Below are positions 46,601 to 58,339 of a stretch of 64,000 bases of DNA, one piece after another. This stretch comes from Timema cristinae (Eukaryota > Arthropoda > Insecta > Phasmatodea > Timematidae): assembly GCA_039000515.1 (NCBI GenBank), contig JBCFYV010000012.1, positions 124,712,605 through 124,776,604 on the forward strand, given 5' to 3'. The stretch's first letter is position 1. Every line of letters begins with the position of its first letter. A model generated the notes under the pieces. That model was not told the DNA's origin and made no database searches. It worked only from the letters and a program-made list of their open reading frames with translations. The position numbers and the translations under genes were made by a program.

Positions 46601-49600
46601 AACGATGCAAAATACTTTTCTAACTATATTTTTTGTAAACAAAAGGAAATAATGTATTTTTATACATTCCTTAAATAATAAATATAATAATAATTTTAAA
46701 AGTCGGTAAAAGAATGGCCATTTTTATTGAGTTGAAAAAAAATGAAAATTTTAGCTACTTGCCTAGAATTCTATAAAAGTTTATGTAAATTACAATTTTA
46801 AAGTAAACTGATATGGAAAGTAATAATTATACTTACTAACAAATTAACAGACACTAAAATAAAAACTTAATAAACTGATACAGAAAATAAATTGATTCTT
46901 AGTGAATAATTATTTAAATAGAAATTAATATTCATTTTATGTACAAAAGTGATTTATAAAAATCCTTGTGATTCTCTGATCTTATTACGGGATTACTTAC
47001 TTGACAAAGCGACACGAGATCTTTTGTAACATTACGTGGTATAATATTACAACTGGTCCCCGCCCCATACTGACGTGATTAGAGATTTGTAACATTACGT
47101 GGTATAATGTTACAACTGGAAAACAAAGCATACTACCCGCTCCAATAAATTCAACTCAATTAGGATCCCTACAGTAGTATTTTTCTCTGTTGTAGTTCTT
47201 GTAGGCTAAGAAGACATAATAAAAACAATTCTGCACAATATATTTAATTACTCGATCCAATTCTAAGTATTAATTTGTTCATGTACTTACAATACTAATC
47301 TGCTCACAATAGAATCCTGCAAGGCTGGCCGGCACCTGGACTCCTAGATTGGCGAGTGGGTCAAGGGAGATCCATGGGTCAACAAAGCGACCCGGCACTC
47401 CGACTGTACTAGCGTGAAATGAACCAAGAACTATCAACATCAACTAGAAGACAATTATGTATCCGACCTGACGGAGACTAGAGGAACCTCCTTCAAAACA
47501 TCGGGTGATTGGAGATATTAGCGGATATTCCAATGGAGCAAGCGGAATCAACAATGGTGTACGTGACTGTTTGAAGGCATCGTTGACGTCATCATATGCG
47601 CGTTTGGTTAATTCCCACCCCTTCCATAACAACGAAATCCCTATATAATGGCCGTGCAAGCTTGCCATAATCGACTATCCTACGATCAACGATCGACGAC
47701 AGACCATTGTCATGGACCTGGACAATGGCTGGAGAAAACTTGTAAAATGTATCAAAATCGTCGCTTAGACGGGAGGAGTTATGAACTCTAACTTCTTTAT
47801 AAACTTTAAACTTTTTGCATATAATATTCAGTTTCAAAATCTAACGTATTAATATTTTGATCGTCAAACAATGTCAAAACATTCTATCTTAGATAGGTCG
47901 CCGCTCGGGCGCTGTAGCTTTTGCTTATATTTTTATTCTCGTAAATATCCTCAGTTATGTGCTGATTAGAAGTTTGACTTGTTAATATTATATTGTTTGG
48001 AATTGTAGAGTAATTTTTTTATCGAAGTAACTTTTCATATTTAAAATTATGGTTTGAATTAACGTAACGTGAAGTAACTATTTATTGGAATTTGAATTAG
48101 GATGACTTCAATCTTTTGTAACGTAAGTCTGTTTGAACAGTTAAAGTTTTGTTAATTGATGGAACTGTTAGTTCCATATTCTAAGTCAGATCTGATAGTC
48201 CCGCGGGAGTTTGGCTCATGTCTGGTAGTCAAACCCTCACGTTGTGTAAACTCTGTTGTATAGTCGTCAAATTTAAATCTTTATAATTATGATATCGTTT
48301 TCTGTGAATTACGAAACCTTTGGAACCATATCAAGGTGCCCATTAGGCCCTTATAATTTTGTATCGCATTTAAATATATTGTCTCTTATAGACTGGACTA
48401 TCAATATTATGATAGATTTCATGTTTCCTTTTGTTAAAACACTTGCGCAACTTTAATGATATAAAGTTGTTGGCTTCGAGCATAATTTCCAACTGTACTC
48501 ATAATGATATAATGAGACCATTTTTTGTTATCTGCGCTATTGTCATTTAATTGAATAAACTGCTCATTTTGTTGAATCTATATATTTTTTTATAATTTCC
48601 ATTTAATGTATGTTAAGTTCATCCTCTCCCTTTAATCCCTTTTTATGGTCGGGGGGTACAGGATACAGAGAGGGTGCAACACTTTAAATTTTGATTTGGG
48701 AATCAACACTCCTTCTTTGTTGAGTGGAGGAATGTATATGTCCTTCAATTTATTGTTTTGTCTTGTAATCTGGATTGTTTACTTTTATAGGTTGTGTGAA
48801 CAGCTTTATCTCAAGTTAAGTATTTTCGTCGGAAAGCTACGAGTCTCCACCTGAGATCCGTCAAAATTACCTTTGCTATAACTCATAGACTAAAAGAGAC
48901 AAATATATACATCACTTTATGTTGATGTAGTCTTGATAAGGCGATATTAAAGAAAGGGACCTATAAAAAAAATTTCTTTCCTTATTACGTCTATTCGTCC
49001 GGAGGACGACGTTATAAAGAGGACATGGGCTAAGTGACGTGATCTAATGCAATACTTGATAAATTCACTAATGCTAGATATGTTCAGAATATTTATAATA
49101 CATGTATTCATATTAAATGAGTTTTTTACTTGTAGTAAATTATATAAACACCAGTCCTAAATAACTACTTGCCTAACGATAATATTATAGTGCAAGCTTT
49201 GTCATTAGTTTGGATCCAAAACTATTGCAATATCCTGATTGTGCGGGCTGTTAACTTTATTAATTTAATAATTTAATATTATGGCTGACACCAATATTAC
49301 TTATGGCTTATCTAGAATGTAACAAATAGTCAAGTTATTGCACTTCTTTGGTTTGGATGGGAGTTAAATGAACAAATTGTCTACCATATATATCGTTGGG
49401 CTACGTGGAACTTAAAATTAATATTATTATTATTATTAGCACCGCGTCTTACTACCCGTTCGGGTTATACGCACTTACGCTAATGTGTAATGGTAGGGTG
49501 ATTGTGAGATGAAATGAAGGACCTACAGTTTAACGTGGAATCCGAACCACGGTGGAGGCCTGGCATTCCCCACATTCACAAGATGTCTTGTCAGAGGTGA

Positions 49601-52600
49601 AGGAAGGGTTTGGTAATCAGATAAATCTGTGCCGGGACCGAGGATCGAACCCCGGCCGCCAGCATAGAAGTCTGACACCTTACCCCTAGACCGCCAGGTC
49701 ACCTTAAAATTAATACACTTAGAACAATTATATTCAAAATTTCTAAAATATATTATTGCAAAACAAAGCTCACATCATAAAATTGTTCGTTTAAACCCTA
49801 AAAGCTCTAAGTATGGTTGAAACGAGATAATCAGGAGTAAGAACAATCAAAATATCCTGAATGAAAATTATGACAATTCTAATAATGTCAGCTGTATTCT
49901 TTTTATCGTAGCATTATTGTATCATTTTGGACATAATCCAACAGATACCAATATCATTAATTGAAATATTTTTCATAGAGTAAAATAAAAATACATCAGA
50001 ATCTTTGAACCTAATATATATCTTTTATATGAAAATGGTGACCTGGCGGTCTAGGGGTAAGGTGTCATACTTCTATGCTGGCGGCCGGGGTTCAATCCTC
50101 GGTCCCAGCAAAGATTTATCTGATTACCAAACCCTTCCTTCACCTCTGACAAGACATCTTGTGAATGTGAGGAATGCCAGGCCTCCACCGTGGTTCGGAT
50201 TCCACGTTAAACTGTAGGTCCTCCATTTAATCTCACAATCACCCTACCATTACACATTAGCGTAAGTGCGTATAACCCGAATGGGTAGTAAGACGCGGTG
50301 CTAATAATAATAATAATAATATATGAAAATAAGACTTAAATGTTTATGTCATTGATATTATGAAAGCTATTATGTACGATCTAAACACATTTGAATTATT
50401 ACTTAAGGACATTCAGGACTACATTGACAGCGCAACTGAAGGAGTTATATTCTTCAGTATGGGTTCTATCATCCAAGGCTCTATGCTTCCTGAAACCACT
50501 CGTGATGCTTTTCTGAAGGTCTTCTCCAAACTTAAACAAAAGGTATTGTGGAAGTTAGAGGTGGAGTCACTTTCGGGACAACCTGCTAATGTGAAAATTA
50601 GTAAATGGCTACCACAATCTGATATACTAGGTTAGTATTCTTTAAAACTGCTAGTTGGAACCATATTTAGCATTTGGTATGTTTTTAGAATACTATATGA
50701 TTCATAGGTAAAAATGCTTTACACTTTGGATATATATACATTTAGTAAATTATTGTATAGAATACTTCTTGTTGGGGTGCTAATATATTTTTTTTATTTC
50801 CTAGGGAATATTTAATTCATACATTTTAAATGAGCAATTTTAAAAACAAAATTTACTGGATTGATCAGTCATAGACTATGTATAGTACATTTTTTTTAAA
50901 TCCTACTTTTAAATATTACAAGGAAATATATCATAAAGATAAATAACCAATTATTGTGTATTTTTTGGAAGTTTTCTCCCCCTCTTATTCTCTCACCTTC
51001 TAAAACAGCAAATTGTTACATTGGGATGAACTAGGTGCTATCTGAGTTGAAGGAATCTCACCTTCCTCCTCGGCTAATTCCTTGTTTCAGTAGACTGAAA
51101 CTCTTCCCATCAAGGCCTATGGGTAGGGAATGAAGTTAAAGGCATATTATGCATTTCCGAACGCACCTGTTTAAATAGCGTACACCCCTTTTATCCTAAT
51201 CATCCAGGTTTAATACTTTTAAAACATGTCTACGTTGCTTGAATAAGCCGTAGACTGACCTATGATTACTGTTAGAATAATTGACTCAAAGTATGCCTCA
51301 CTAAATTAAGTTTATAACTTGTTGAATGCTCTAACAATAATGTTATTGTTGGATGCACTTCATTAGTGTTAATACTGGTGATCATTTTCTCAAAGCCCAG
51401 TTCACAACAAAGGTCATTGGCTACTTTATAAAATAGTAATATCTGTTGTATTGTGGTAATAACTAAAATAAGTAATAATAACTAACATAATATAATGGGT
51501 GTTGCCACATGGGAGAAACCAAATATCTTACACCTTCCCTCAATTTTTTTAAGCAGTTACAAGTTAAATAAAAAAAATACAGTTTCAACAAAATAATAAC
51601 AAAACACGTGTTGTTGCTGACATTTTCAGAAACATCGGGACTACTGCTGTCTTTTCATGTGAAAAATTAACAAAATCATAACCAACATTTTCCCCCTCTT
51701 TATACCCGGTTCTATAAGTTACCCGTCAACCTACTAAAGGCTTTTTGTGTTTGATAAATTTACACCTAGTAAATTTTTTATGTCTCATTATTTCTCCTCC
51801 ACCCGTACTTATACAGTAAGACCTAAAAGGAAGACATTTTTTAATTACTCCTTCGTTCCAACTATACCTAGAGTCCTCATTTTTTTATATATATATAAAA
51901 GATGGGATCCCCAACTTGTAGTGGTTTCAAAGGAACAGCTTCCTTGTTAAAATAATATTCCTGTTTTACAAGACTAGTATTCCTATTTGCCTGTAAGTGT
52001 TTGATATTCCACAGAAATAGGAAGTAGTTGAGAGTGTGCATGATATAGACTTCAATATTCTCAACACGACTGTTTATTTTCATATTTTTACTCTTTACAG
52101 TATGTAATTATTCTAACCAATTTGAGAATGAATAATAGTACAATATGTTATTATAACCTTCAAATTGAAATAAATCACTACTACTCAAAACCACATTTCT
52201 TTACAGAATCGACTACCTGGACGAATTTTAGGAGCTTATTGGGAACATCTATGCTTTGAAGCATAAAATGAATACTTTAAATATATGTTCAAAAATTAAA
52301 CTATGACACGGGAATTGAATAATGGAATTTTAACTTAACATGTTTGATTCGCAACTCCATAATAATATTTTTTTTCCAGCGTAGGCCTATATTTAAATAA
52401 ATATTAATTGTTAAAGTCAGTTATTATTGCCAACTGTCATTTCTGTGCATAGTAAGTTGTATAAACTGGGTATGTATATAGCTAAAAATGGTTTATTGCA
52501 TAATCAAGTTGATAAATTCACAACAAGTTGTTTAAATATAAAAAAAATATACGTTTGATCTTTGTTACAGCTCATCCCAATGTTCGAGTTTTCATATCTC

Positions 52601-54624
52601 ATGGTGGGCTTATGAGTACTTTAGAAGCAAGCTATTATGGAGTACCTATTTTGGGAATCCCCTGTTTTGGAGATCAACATCAAAATATACTCAGGGTTCA
52701 AGAATCTGGCTATGGACTAACACTGGACTTGAAAAATATAACAGAAACATCGGTGGCGTGGTCATTGGATGAATTACTAAATAATTTACGGTAAGAATGT
52801 TAAATCTTTGCGATTGTTTTTATTATTCTAAATTTAAAAATGGGTTAGGTCCTCTTTAATTTTTGAAAAACGAACCAACAAACATGGATTATTAAAAATC
52901 AGCTCAAGATTATCTTCTCAATAACTATTTGATTAAATCAATCGGATTTGGGGGTTGGCTATAACGCTATATCAATTGATGGTTAAAGGTGAATTCACAC
53001 GTACGCAGAAATTTGAAAGCAGTACAGTAAATCAGCATCGCTCAAGGGTGTAGCTGATCAAACGCTCGTGGAAGGTTGGGAATCTCTGTTTACCCATGAT
53101 GCGTTGAAACGTCAAACATAAAAAGGAAATATGACAATCAGTGCAAGTTACTGTATTTAAAATAAAATTAGATGTTTTACTTACTGCTTAGGTTCGATTT
53201 AGTCATCGATAAACCTCATGGATTCCAATAAACTGTCGTTTTTCATCATCCCTTTTGAGAAACACCATCTTGAGAATGTGCTGTTTTTATAAATAACGCA
53301 TGTTTGAAAGTTTGCGCATGGATCGACCTTCTTGACCGGTTTTCTGTAGAAGTGCTGGAAAATTTGAAATTAGCTCTACTCGAGCAGTACGTGCTACGCT
53401 GGCTAAGCGGACTTCGGACTTCTTATGATAGCATTAGAGCTGTCACGTGATCAAATCTCGGCACTGCTCACCTTTTACAAAGGACGTGTGTATCCACAGT
53501 AACGGGGGTAAATGATTCCATAGCAAAAATTTAATTTTAAATCTGTTAAAATTCCATCGCTGTAACATTTCTATGGTTTTAATGTGGATCATGTATTTTA
53601 TCTCTTAACGAAAATATAGAATATACATTTTATTTTGTGTTAGACAACGTGACGTTGCATAAGTGACCCACGATATTTTTGATTTAAACTGGCCAATTTA
53701 GTTGGGTTACTTATGTGCAAAAAAAAAAAATCAAGTAGCTTGGTTATAATTACATTTTATTTTTTAAACGAGAAAGATAGAGGTTGCATTTAAATGTTAT
53801 TCAATAAGATTTGTTTTCTACATATTGTATAAACTTTTAAGGCTGACCTAGTTATAAGACCCAGGTAACGTAAGCTATATAATAATATGTATATCTTTAT
53901 TAATATAATTAGGTATACAGTTACGATTTATTGTTGATAAATTAGAATTAGATATCAATCAACTAAAACATCAAAAACAGGTAAGGATAGTTAAATGGGG
54001 CTTTGGTGTTTGAGTTTATTGTATAAACTTTTTAGGCTGACCTAGTTATAAGACCCAGGTAAAGTAAGCTATATAATATGTATATCTTTATTAATATAAT
54101 TAGGTATACAGTTACGATTTATTGTTGATAAATTAGAATTAGATATCAATCAACTAAAACATCAAAAACAGGTAAGGATAGTTAAATAGAGCTTTGGTGT
54201 CTAAAATTACACAAACATTTAAAAATAAATTTAGTATTATTTAAATATTGCATTTTTTTATATTTTGAAATCTAATTTCCTCAACTCTTATACGTAGATA
54301 TAAGTGTATTAATATATTTTTAGGTATTCTTCAAATGCCCACCAAATATCACAAGATTTTCGTGACCAGCCCCAGACTCCAATGGAAAGAGCCGTGTTTT
54401 GGACAGAGTATGTTCTCAGACACGATGGAGCTGCACACATGCGAAGTTCCGCTCTGGACCTCAACTGGTTTCAACATTTCTTATTGGATGTATTTGCTTT
54501 TGTAATCGCTATTGTGGTTTGTTCTTTCATTTTAATTATATACACACTAAACCTATTTTTAAGAGCTATTTCAAGAAAATCGGATGGCCATGAAGACAAA
54601 AGCAATAATAAAAAATATATTTAA
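39289..54624 (+). CDS. UDP-glycosyltransferase (UGT), start exon not found, 5 exons
   Basis: Transfers a sugar from a UDP-sugar to small lipophilic acceptors; ER-membrane enzyme of detoxification and pigment or hormone metabolism (family knowledge). Exons: 39289-39529, 41631-42211, 50408-50630, 52571-52790, 54324-54624; phases agree and give 521 codons. The first begins inside a hydrophobic signal sequence ([16 protein letters not shown]), followed by [11 protein letters not shown] with the likely catalytic His. Donor-site signature [16 protein letters not shown] then [18 protein letters not shown] and GDQ lies across exons 3-4. Exon 5 has the membrane anchor ([23 protein letters not shown]) and a Lys-rich cytosolic tail, the UGT topology. 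There is an in-frame TGA at 39249-39251 and no ATG before the signal core, so a short upstream start exon must exist. AATAAA lies at 54757. The gene looks intact. Confidence 0.93.
40645..40682. repeat. (ATT)n microsatellite
   Basis: Uninterrupted ATT repeats in UGT intron 1. Nothing else is recognised in 39530-41130. Confidence 0.95.
41135..41380 (-). mobile_element. SINE-C copy, reverse
   Basis: Tail on + reads TACTACCCGTTCAGGTTATA, body GAAGTGTACCCCCATTTTCA and head GGGCTTTAAACCATACACCC. In UGT intron 1, antisense to the gene. Confidence 0.7.
42212..44275. other. UGT intron 2, first part: no gene recognised
   Basis: AT-rich sequence with a short (TA)n at about 43815-43833. No exon or element is supported before the hAT remnant. 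Confidence 0.5.
44280..45720 (-). pseudogene. Decayed hAT transposase (SCAND3/ZBED5-like)
   Basis: Minus-strand pieces in family order: [14 protein letters not shown] and [15 protein letters not shown] (near 45540-45420), [20 protein letters not shown] (near 45360-45310), SDDAPAM and [10 protein letters not shown] (near 45150-45060), WLSRG (near 44890), then the C-terminal dimerisation part with [20 protein letters not shown] and [11 protein letters not shown] (44490-44330). Several stops and frameshifts. A terminal inverted repeat was not found. Lies antisense in UGT intron 2. Confidence 0.85.
45730..47020. other. UGT intron 2, middle part: no gene recognised
   Basis: AT-rich. It may include the 5' non-coding part of the hAT element near 45.7-46.2 kb, but no terminus is visible. 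Confidence 0.45.
47025..48681 (+). mobile_element. Solo LTR (gypsy-like), 1657 bp
   Basis: Begins TGTAACATTACGTGGTATAA and ends GAGAGGGTGCAACA (TG...CA). Flanked by CTTT at 47021-47024 and 48682-48685. Matches 60050-61679 along its whole length in reverse orientation. Compared with that copy it has about 45 extra bp at 47070-47120 that repeat its own terminus. No coding region of a retroelement is attached, so it is a solo LTR left by recombination. Short ORFs inside are not genes. Lies in UGT intron 2. Confidence 0.88.
48686..49410. other. UGT intron 2, no recognised feature
   Basis: AT-rich sequence between the solo LTR and a SINE-A copy. Confidence 0.5.
49424..49702 (-). mobile_element. 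SINE-A, full length, reverse, 13-bp target duplication
   Basis: On + it starts with (ATT)n, then GCACCGCGTCTTACTACCCG and ends with the complement of the GGTGACCTGGCGGTC head. CTTAAAATTAATA at 49411-49423 recurs at 49703. Antisense in UGT intron 2. Confidence 0.93.
50037..50319 (+). mobile_element. SINE-A, full length, 11-bp target duplication
   Basis: Head GGTGACCTGGCGGTCTAGGG, B box GGTTCAATCC, tail CCCGAATGGGTAGTAAGACG and (AAT)n. TATATGAAAAT at 50026-50036 and 50320-50330. Ends only 88 bp before UGT exon 50408 and lies 335 bp from the reverse copy. Confidence 0.93.
50631..52570. other. UGT intron 3, no recognised feature
   Basis: AT-rich; a short TA run near 51886-51896. No element or exon is supported. 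Confidence 0.5.
52983..53505. mobile_element. Possible MITE with about 37-bp imperfect inverted ends
   Basis: Left end GTGAATTCACACGTACGCAG and right end (complement) GTGGATACACACGTCCTTTG, with a second shared block AGCAGTRC 30 bp in. The region is less AT-rich than the surrounding UGT intron 4. No target duplication is obvious. Confidence 0.4.
53824..54211. repeat. 194-bp tandem duplication in UGT intron 4
   Basis: The block starting ATTGTATAAACTTTTAAGGC at 53824 repeats at 54018 with few differences (AACGTAAGC/AAAGTAAGC; one ATA missing). Both copies contain CTAAAACATCAAAAACAGGT, which looks like a 3' splice site plus a donor-like GTAAG. Confidence 0.93.
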
Positions 54625-54756
54625 ATTTTTAAAAAGAGAGGCTACAAATTTATTTCTTAAAAAAAATCTATAATAATAATTAACTTAAAGAATCCATTTT
54701 GATTCACTGTGGTATAGTTGTTACAAACATTAAAAATTATAAAATATGTTTTTTCA

Positions 54757-54762
54757 AATAAA
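54757..54762 (+). terminator. Candidate poly(A) signal of the UGT gene
   Basis: AATAAA 133 bp after the UGT stop codon. Confidence 0.6.
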
Positions 54763-57700
54763 ACAATTTAAACATAAACTTAGATTCTTGGTTGTATTTA
54801 TGTGCTTTACATTATATTGGCATTTGGATGGGATTAAGTTTTATTATTATTACTATTAATATATAGTGAAATAAAATAATATAAACGGCATACAAGAATA
54901 GATTAAGAATATTTAGTCAAATTTATACTATCGTAGTATGACATGACAATTATTTTAACATTATATTTAAACTAAACATGAAACTACAATAAGAATTATT
55001 AACCAAAAGTATGTACTGGTCGTGGATCCCTTTATGTGCCCAACTAATCAATTTCTAAAAGAATGCTAGTTGTTTAAGAAATATGATGATATTGTCAAAG
55101 AAATAAATGGTACGGTGCACCGAACAAACTTTTTCTCAATTTTATCTTAAAATATACATTTAATAAAAACTCTTTAAAATTTTGAAACGAAATAATAGGT
55201 ATATGCATTGTTGTAGAAACACTACACAAAAGATCATAAATGAAATAATATACTCTGTTACTTAACTACTCAATGGCACTATGGAATTAGGAACTAAGAG
55301 CACTGTTACAGAAAATTGAGGTCAAACTCACTTTCAAAGACCTGAATAAGTATTATATATTCCACTATAGCTAAGAAACTATTGGTTTTATAAAATATTT
55401 TTATCTTTAATAGTACTACAAATTTACAACTATAAATCATTTAATATCTGAAATAGTTGCATAGAAATAATGAAAATTTGAAAATTTCCCTTAAATGTGA
55501 TAAAAATCCTTAAAGCTAATTTCGAGAAAATAAAATTTTCTTTTTTTGCCCTTCGTTTGCACAATCGTTAATTTTGGGTTGAATATAAATTTTCAAAGTC
55601 CCCTCGGTGGAACTTTACGTAAACCCCAGATACCAAGTTTTAGTCGAATCGGTAAAATAGTTTCGGCTCTATTCCAAAATACAGACAGATGGCATTGCGA
55701 AAATACTTTTTATTTTCAAGGGGGCATGAAACTTCGACATTCAACAAAATCTCGAGTTTGAACCTTTTACCGATCACAAAATTTTCTCTCCGAGGTGTCG
55801 CGAGTAAGTAAAAATTATCGTTTCCAAAAACCATTTAAAAGAGCCATCAATATTATAGAAATTTTTACTTTTGAAGAAAAAGCATGGCTTATATATATAT
55901 ATATAAGTGATCCTGATGTTAGAAGATGGAAGTTCTCAATCTGAGAAGATCATGGTATCAACGAGGTGAACCCGGAAAGAGGAGAATGACACGTCAGTAA
56001 AGGCATGATTGCACCTAATGATCTCCATACTATACTGGATGGACATAAACACACCCCTTGCAACGAGCCAAATCGTGACGGTAATATTTTTTGTCTGCTT
56101 GTTAGCGGGGGGACATATTTAATTGTTTATTTTAATTTTCTTGTGCAAAAACGTGTTTCTAGTGAGTAGTGAGTAAAAGTACTATTATTTTTAAATAGTG
56201 ACGTATTATACCCCACTTGGCTGAAGACACTTTTACATTAAAGGATATCCAATTCAGTTTTAAAGGTAATATCGTATAATTAAGAATACAATATTTGATA
56301 TATTAAAATGAGTAGCTACTGCCCATGTTGTTTACATTCTGCCAATACTATAATATATTTAAAATGGGTTATTAGCTTATATACTGGTTTCATAAACAAT
56401 ATTTGAAAGTTTGGTAGCTAAAATAGGAAAAGGTAGCTTAAAACATAATTACATGTGTTTGAACAACAAACTTTGTGTAGAAGTCTTACGTTCAAACAAT
56501 CATTTAGGTTTTAGGCTCGTAGGAAGTATTAATATATTAGCCTATATAGACTTATTTAAAGAAACCAGTCATGTTGAACTTAGTTATGCTGTTCAAACCT
56601 TTTATTAACACTTTTATTTTGTTTAACTAATCATACATTGATATATCTAATATATTCATAAAAATTAGTCAACACTATTGATATGCCACATTGTCTTGAA
56701 TTTGTTTAAGAGAGAAGAAAATACTAGAAAGTTTCTTTCTCTTTTACACGATGGTATTTAAACGACAGCTCGACAATTTTAGCTGCAGATGTCCAGCCAG
56801 TTATTTTATAGAGATCAATGGTTGCACCACGAGCTAGGTGCTAAAGAATATACAATAGTAACATCATCCCAGGACAAGATATAACTTTCATCTTTGTACC
56901 AGATTCGCTTCAATCTAAGATATTCGTATTCATATTTATTATCTATATCAAACCTCTCCTCTCAAAATGTTTAATTTCCAATATGCCTAAAAATTTCACA
57001 CAAGTCATAAAAAAAAAAACATAGGCTAAATAGATCTCTTCCCTAACGAGAAATTTCAGAGGAAGATGTAGGACTCGTAAGTTTACAAAACTAGTCGTTT
57101 CGGAGGTCTAGTCACCTTTGGTGATTATCTCAACGCTAAAGTGGGTTCTAGATCTTTGAGTTACCAAGTATCTCTGAATACTGAGTGAAGACGATGTTAG
57201 CCTAGGAAAAGGCTTTATTTCTGGCACTTGAAAATTTTCCGTAATCCTTGGATAACTTCATTCAATGCATCTTTCCCTCGTTATGAGACTAGATAGGAAG
57301 AGTTCTTGCCTCTCTAATTTTTAGAACCATCTAGAATTTGTGACAGGTATATAAATTCTATGCGATCAGCCTCTTGAGGCTCCCACCTATATACAATGTT
57401 ATGAATCTATTGTAAGAATTTTAATCCTGTTAATTTATATTTTTATTTAGCTATAACTTTTGTTTCTTAGGTGAATATTTATTTTTGTTTTATACTACTT
57501 ATAATTAAGGCTAATTAATTGCCTTCTGTCGAAGGAAGCACCCATAATGGCCGAACTATGCTTGGAGAAAAGAAGAAGCGAGGTTTTGTTTTGGGAAATT
57601 TGGTATTTTTGGTGGGTATTGTGGTAAAAGAATTATGAAAGAAGAAAAAACGTAAAACCGCTAGTGGGATGCTAGTGAAAGCAAAATTACAAGAAAATAT

Positions 57701-58339
57701 TTCTTGTAAAAGAAGATTTAGTAAGGATACTATCACAAGAATAACGTTACTAACCAAAGGATTGATAGTAAATAATATCGCAGCAGACTACGGCCAAAAC
57801 ACGTGAGTGAATTCTGATACTGTAACTGTCTATAAACTGAAGCCACCAACAGACTAAATGATACGTAAATAAATTAACTCAAGAAAGTAACTTTATTCAT
57901 TGAATTGCATAATTACTTCGACAGAGGCAATGACTTTACTTAATAGTTATTATTCTTATCAACCCTGACTGATCTCGTTGTGTAAATAGACTGTAATTTA
58001 TAGATTTAAGAAGTTCTAATTGTATAGTAAGTTAATTTTAGTCTTATAAGTCAGCTGAATCAATAAGGATACATTTTTGCCCAACGTGACCCAGAGGTCC
58101 CGAGAGAGAGTCCCGTGCTAAATTTATTTGGAATATTAAATTTAATTTTTTTGTTTAAATTTTTTACTCTGAAACATCGTAGCAAAGAAGTTTGTCTGAG
58201 CAAACCCAAAATTCATTTATCCTTAATCTCATGTATTTGTTTTATTTGTTAACTACATTGGACTTGAATTAATAAATAGATAAATGCTTTATATGATCAA
58301 ATATATATCTAATTCTCCACTTTACTATGTAAGCACCCA
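54763..58339. other. Intergenic, mostly unrecognised
   Basis: AT-rich. About 55600-55800 contains AGTTTTAGTCGAATCGGTAA, then ATAGTTTCGG and AAATACAGACAGATGG. This wording is common in the 3' parts of insect dispersed repeats (from memory), so it is likely an old LINE or SINE end. No gene seen. Confidence 0.45.

Noticed and set aside
47592..47837. Conserved 81-95 aa protein shared with 60897-61187
   Set aside because: The similarity extends over the whole 1.6-kb LTR, not just the frame; the C-termini diverge and there is no protein family match.
53641..53700. LINE 3' end related to 59716-59745 (ACAACGTKACRTTGCATAAG)
   Set aside because: Only about 25 bp match; too short to call an element.
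57515..57757. 80-aa minus-strand hydrophobic frame
   Set aside because: Low-complexity AT-rich sequence with no recognisable domain or gene context.
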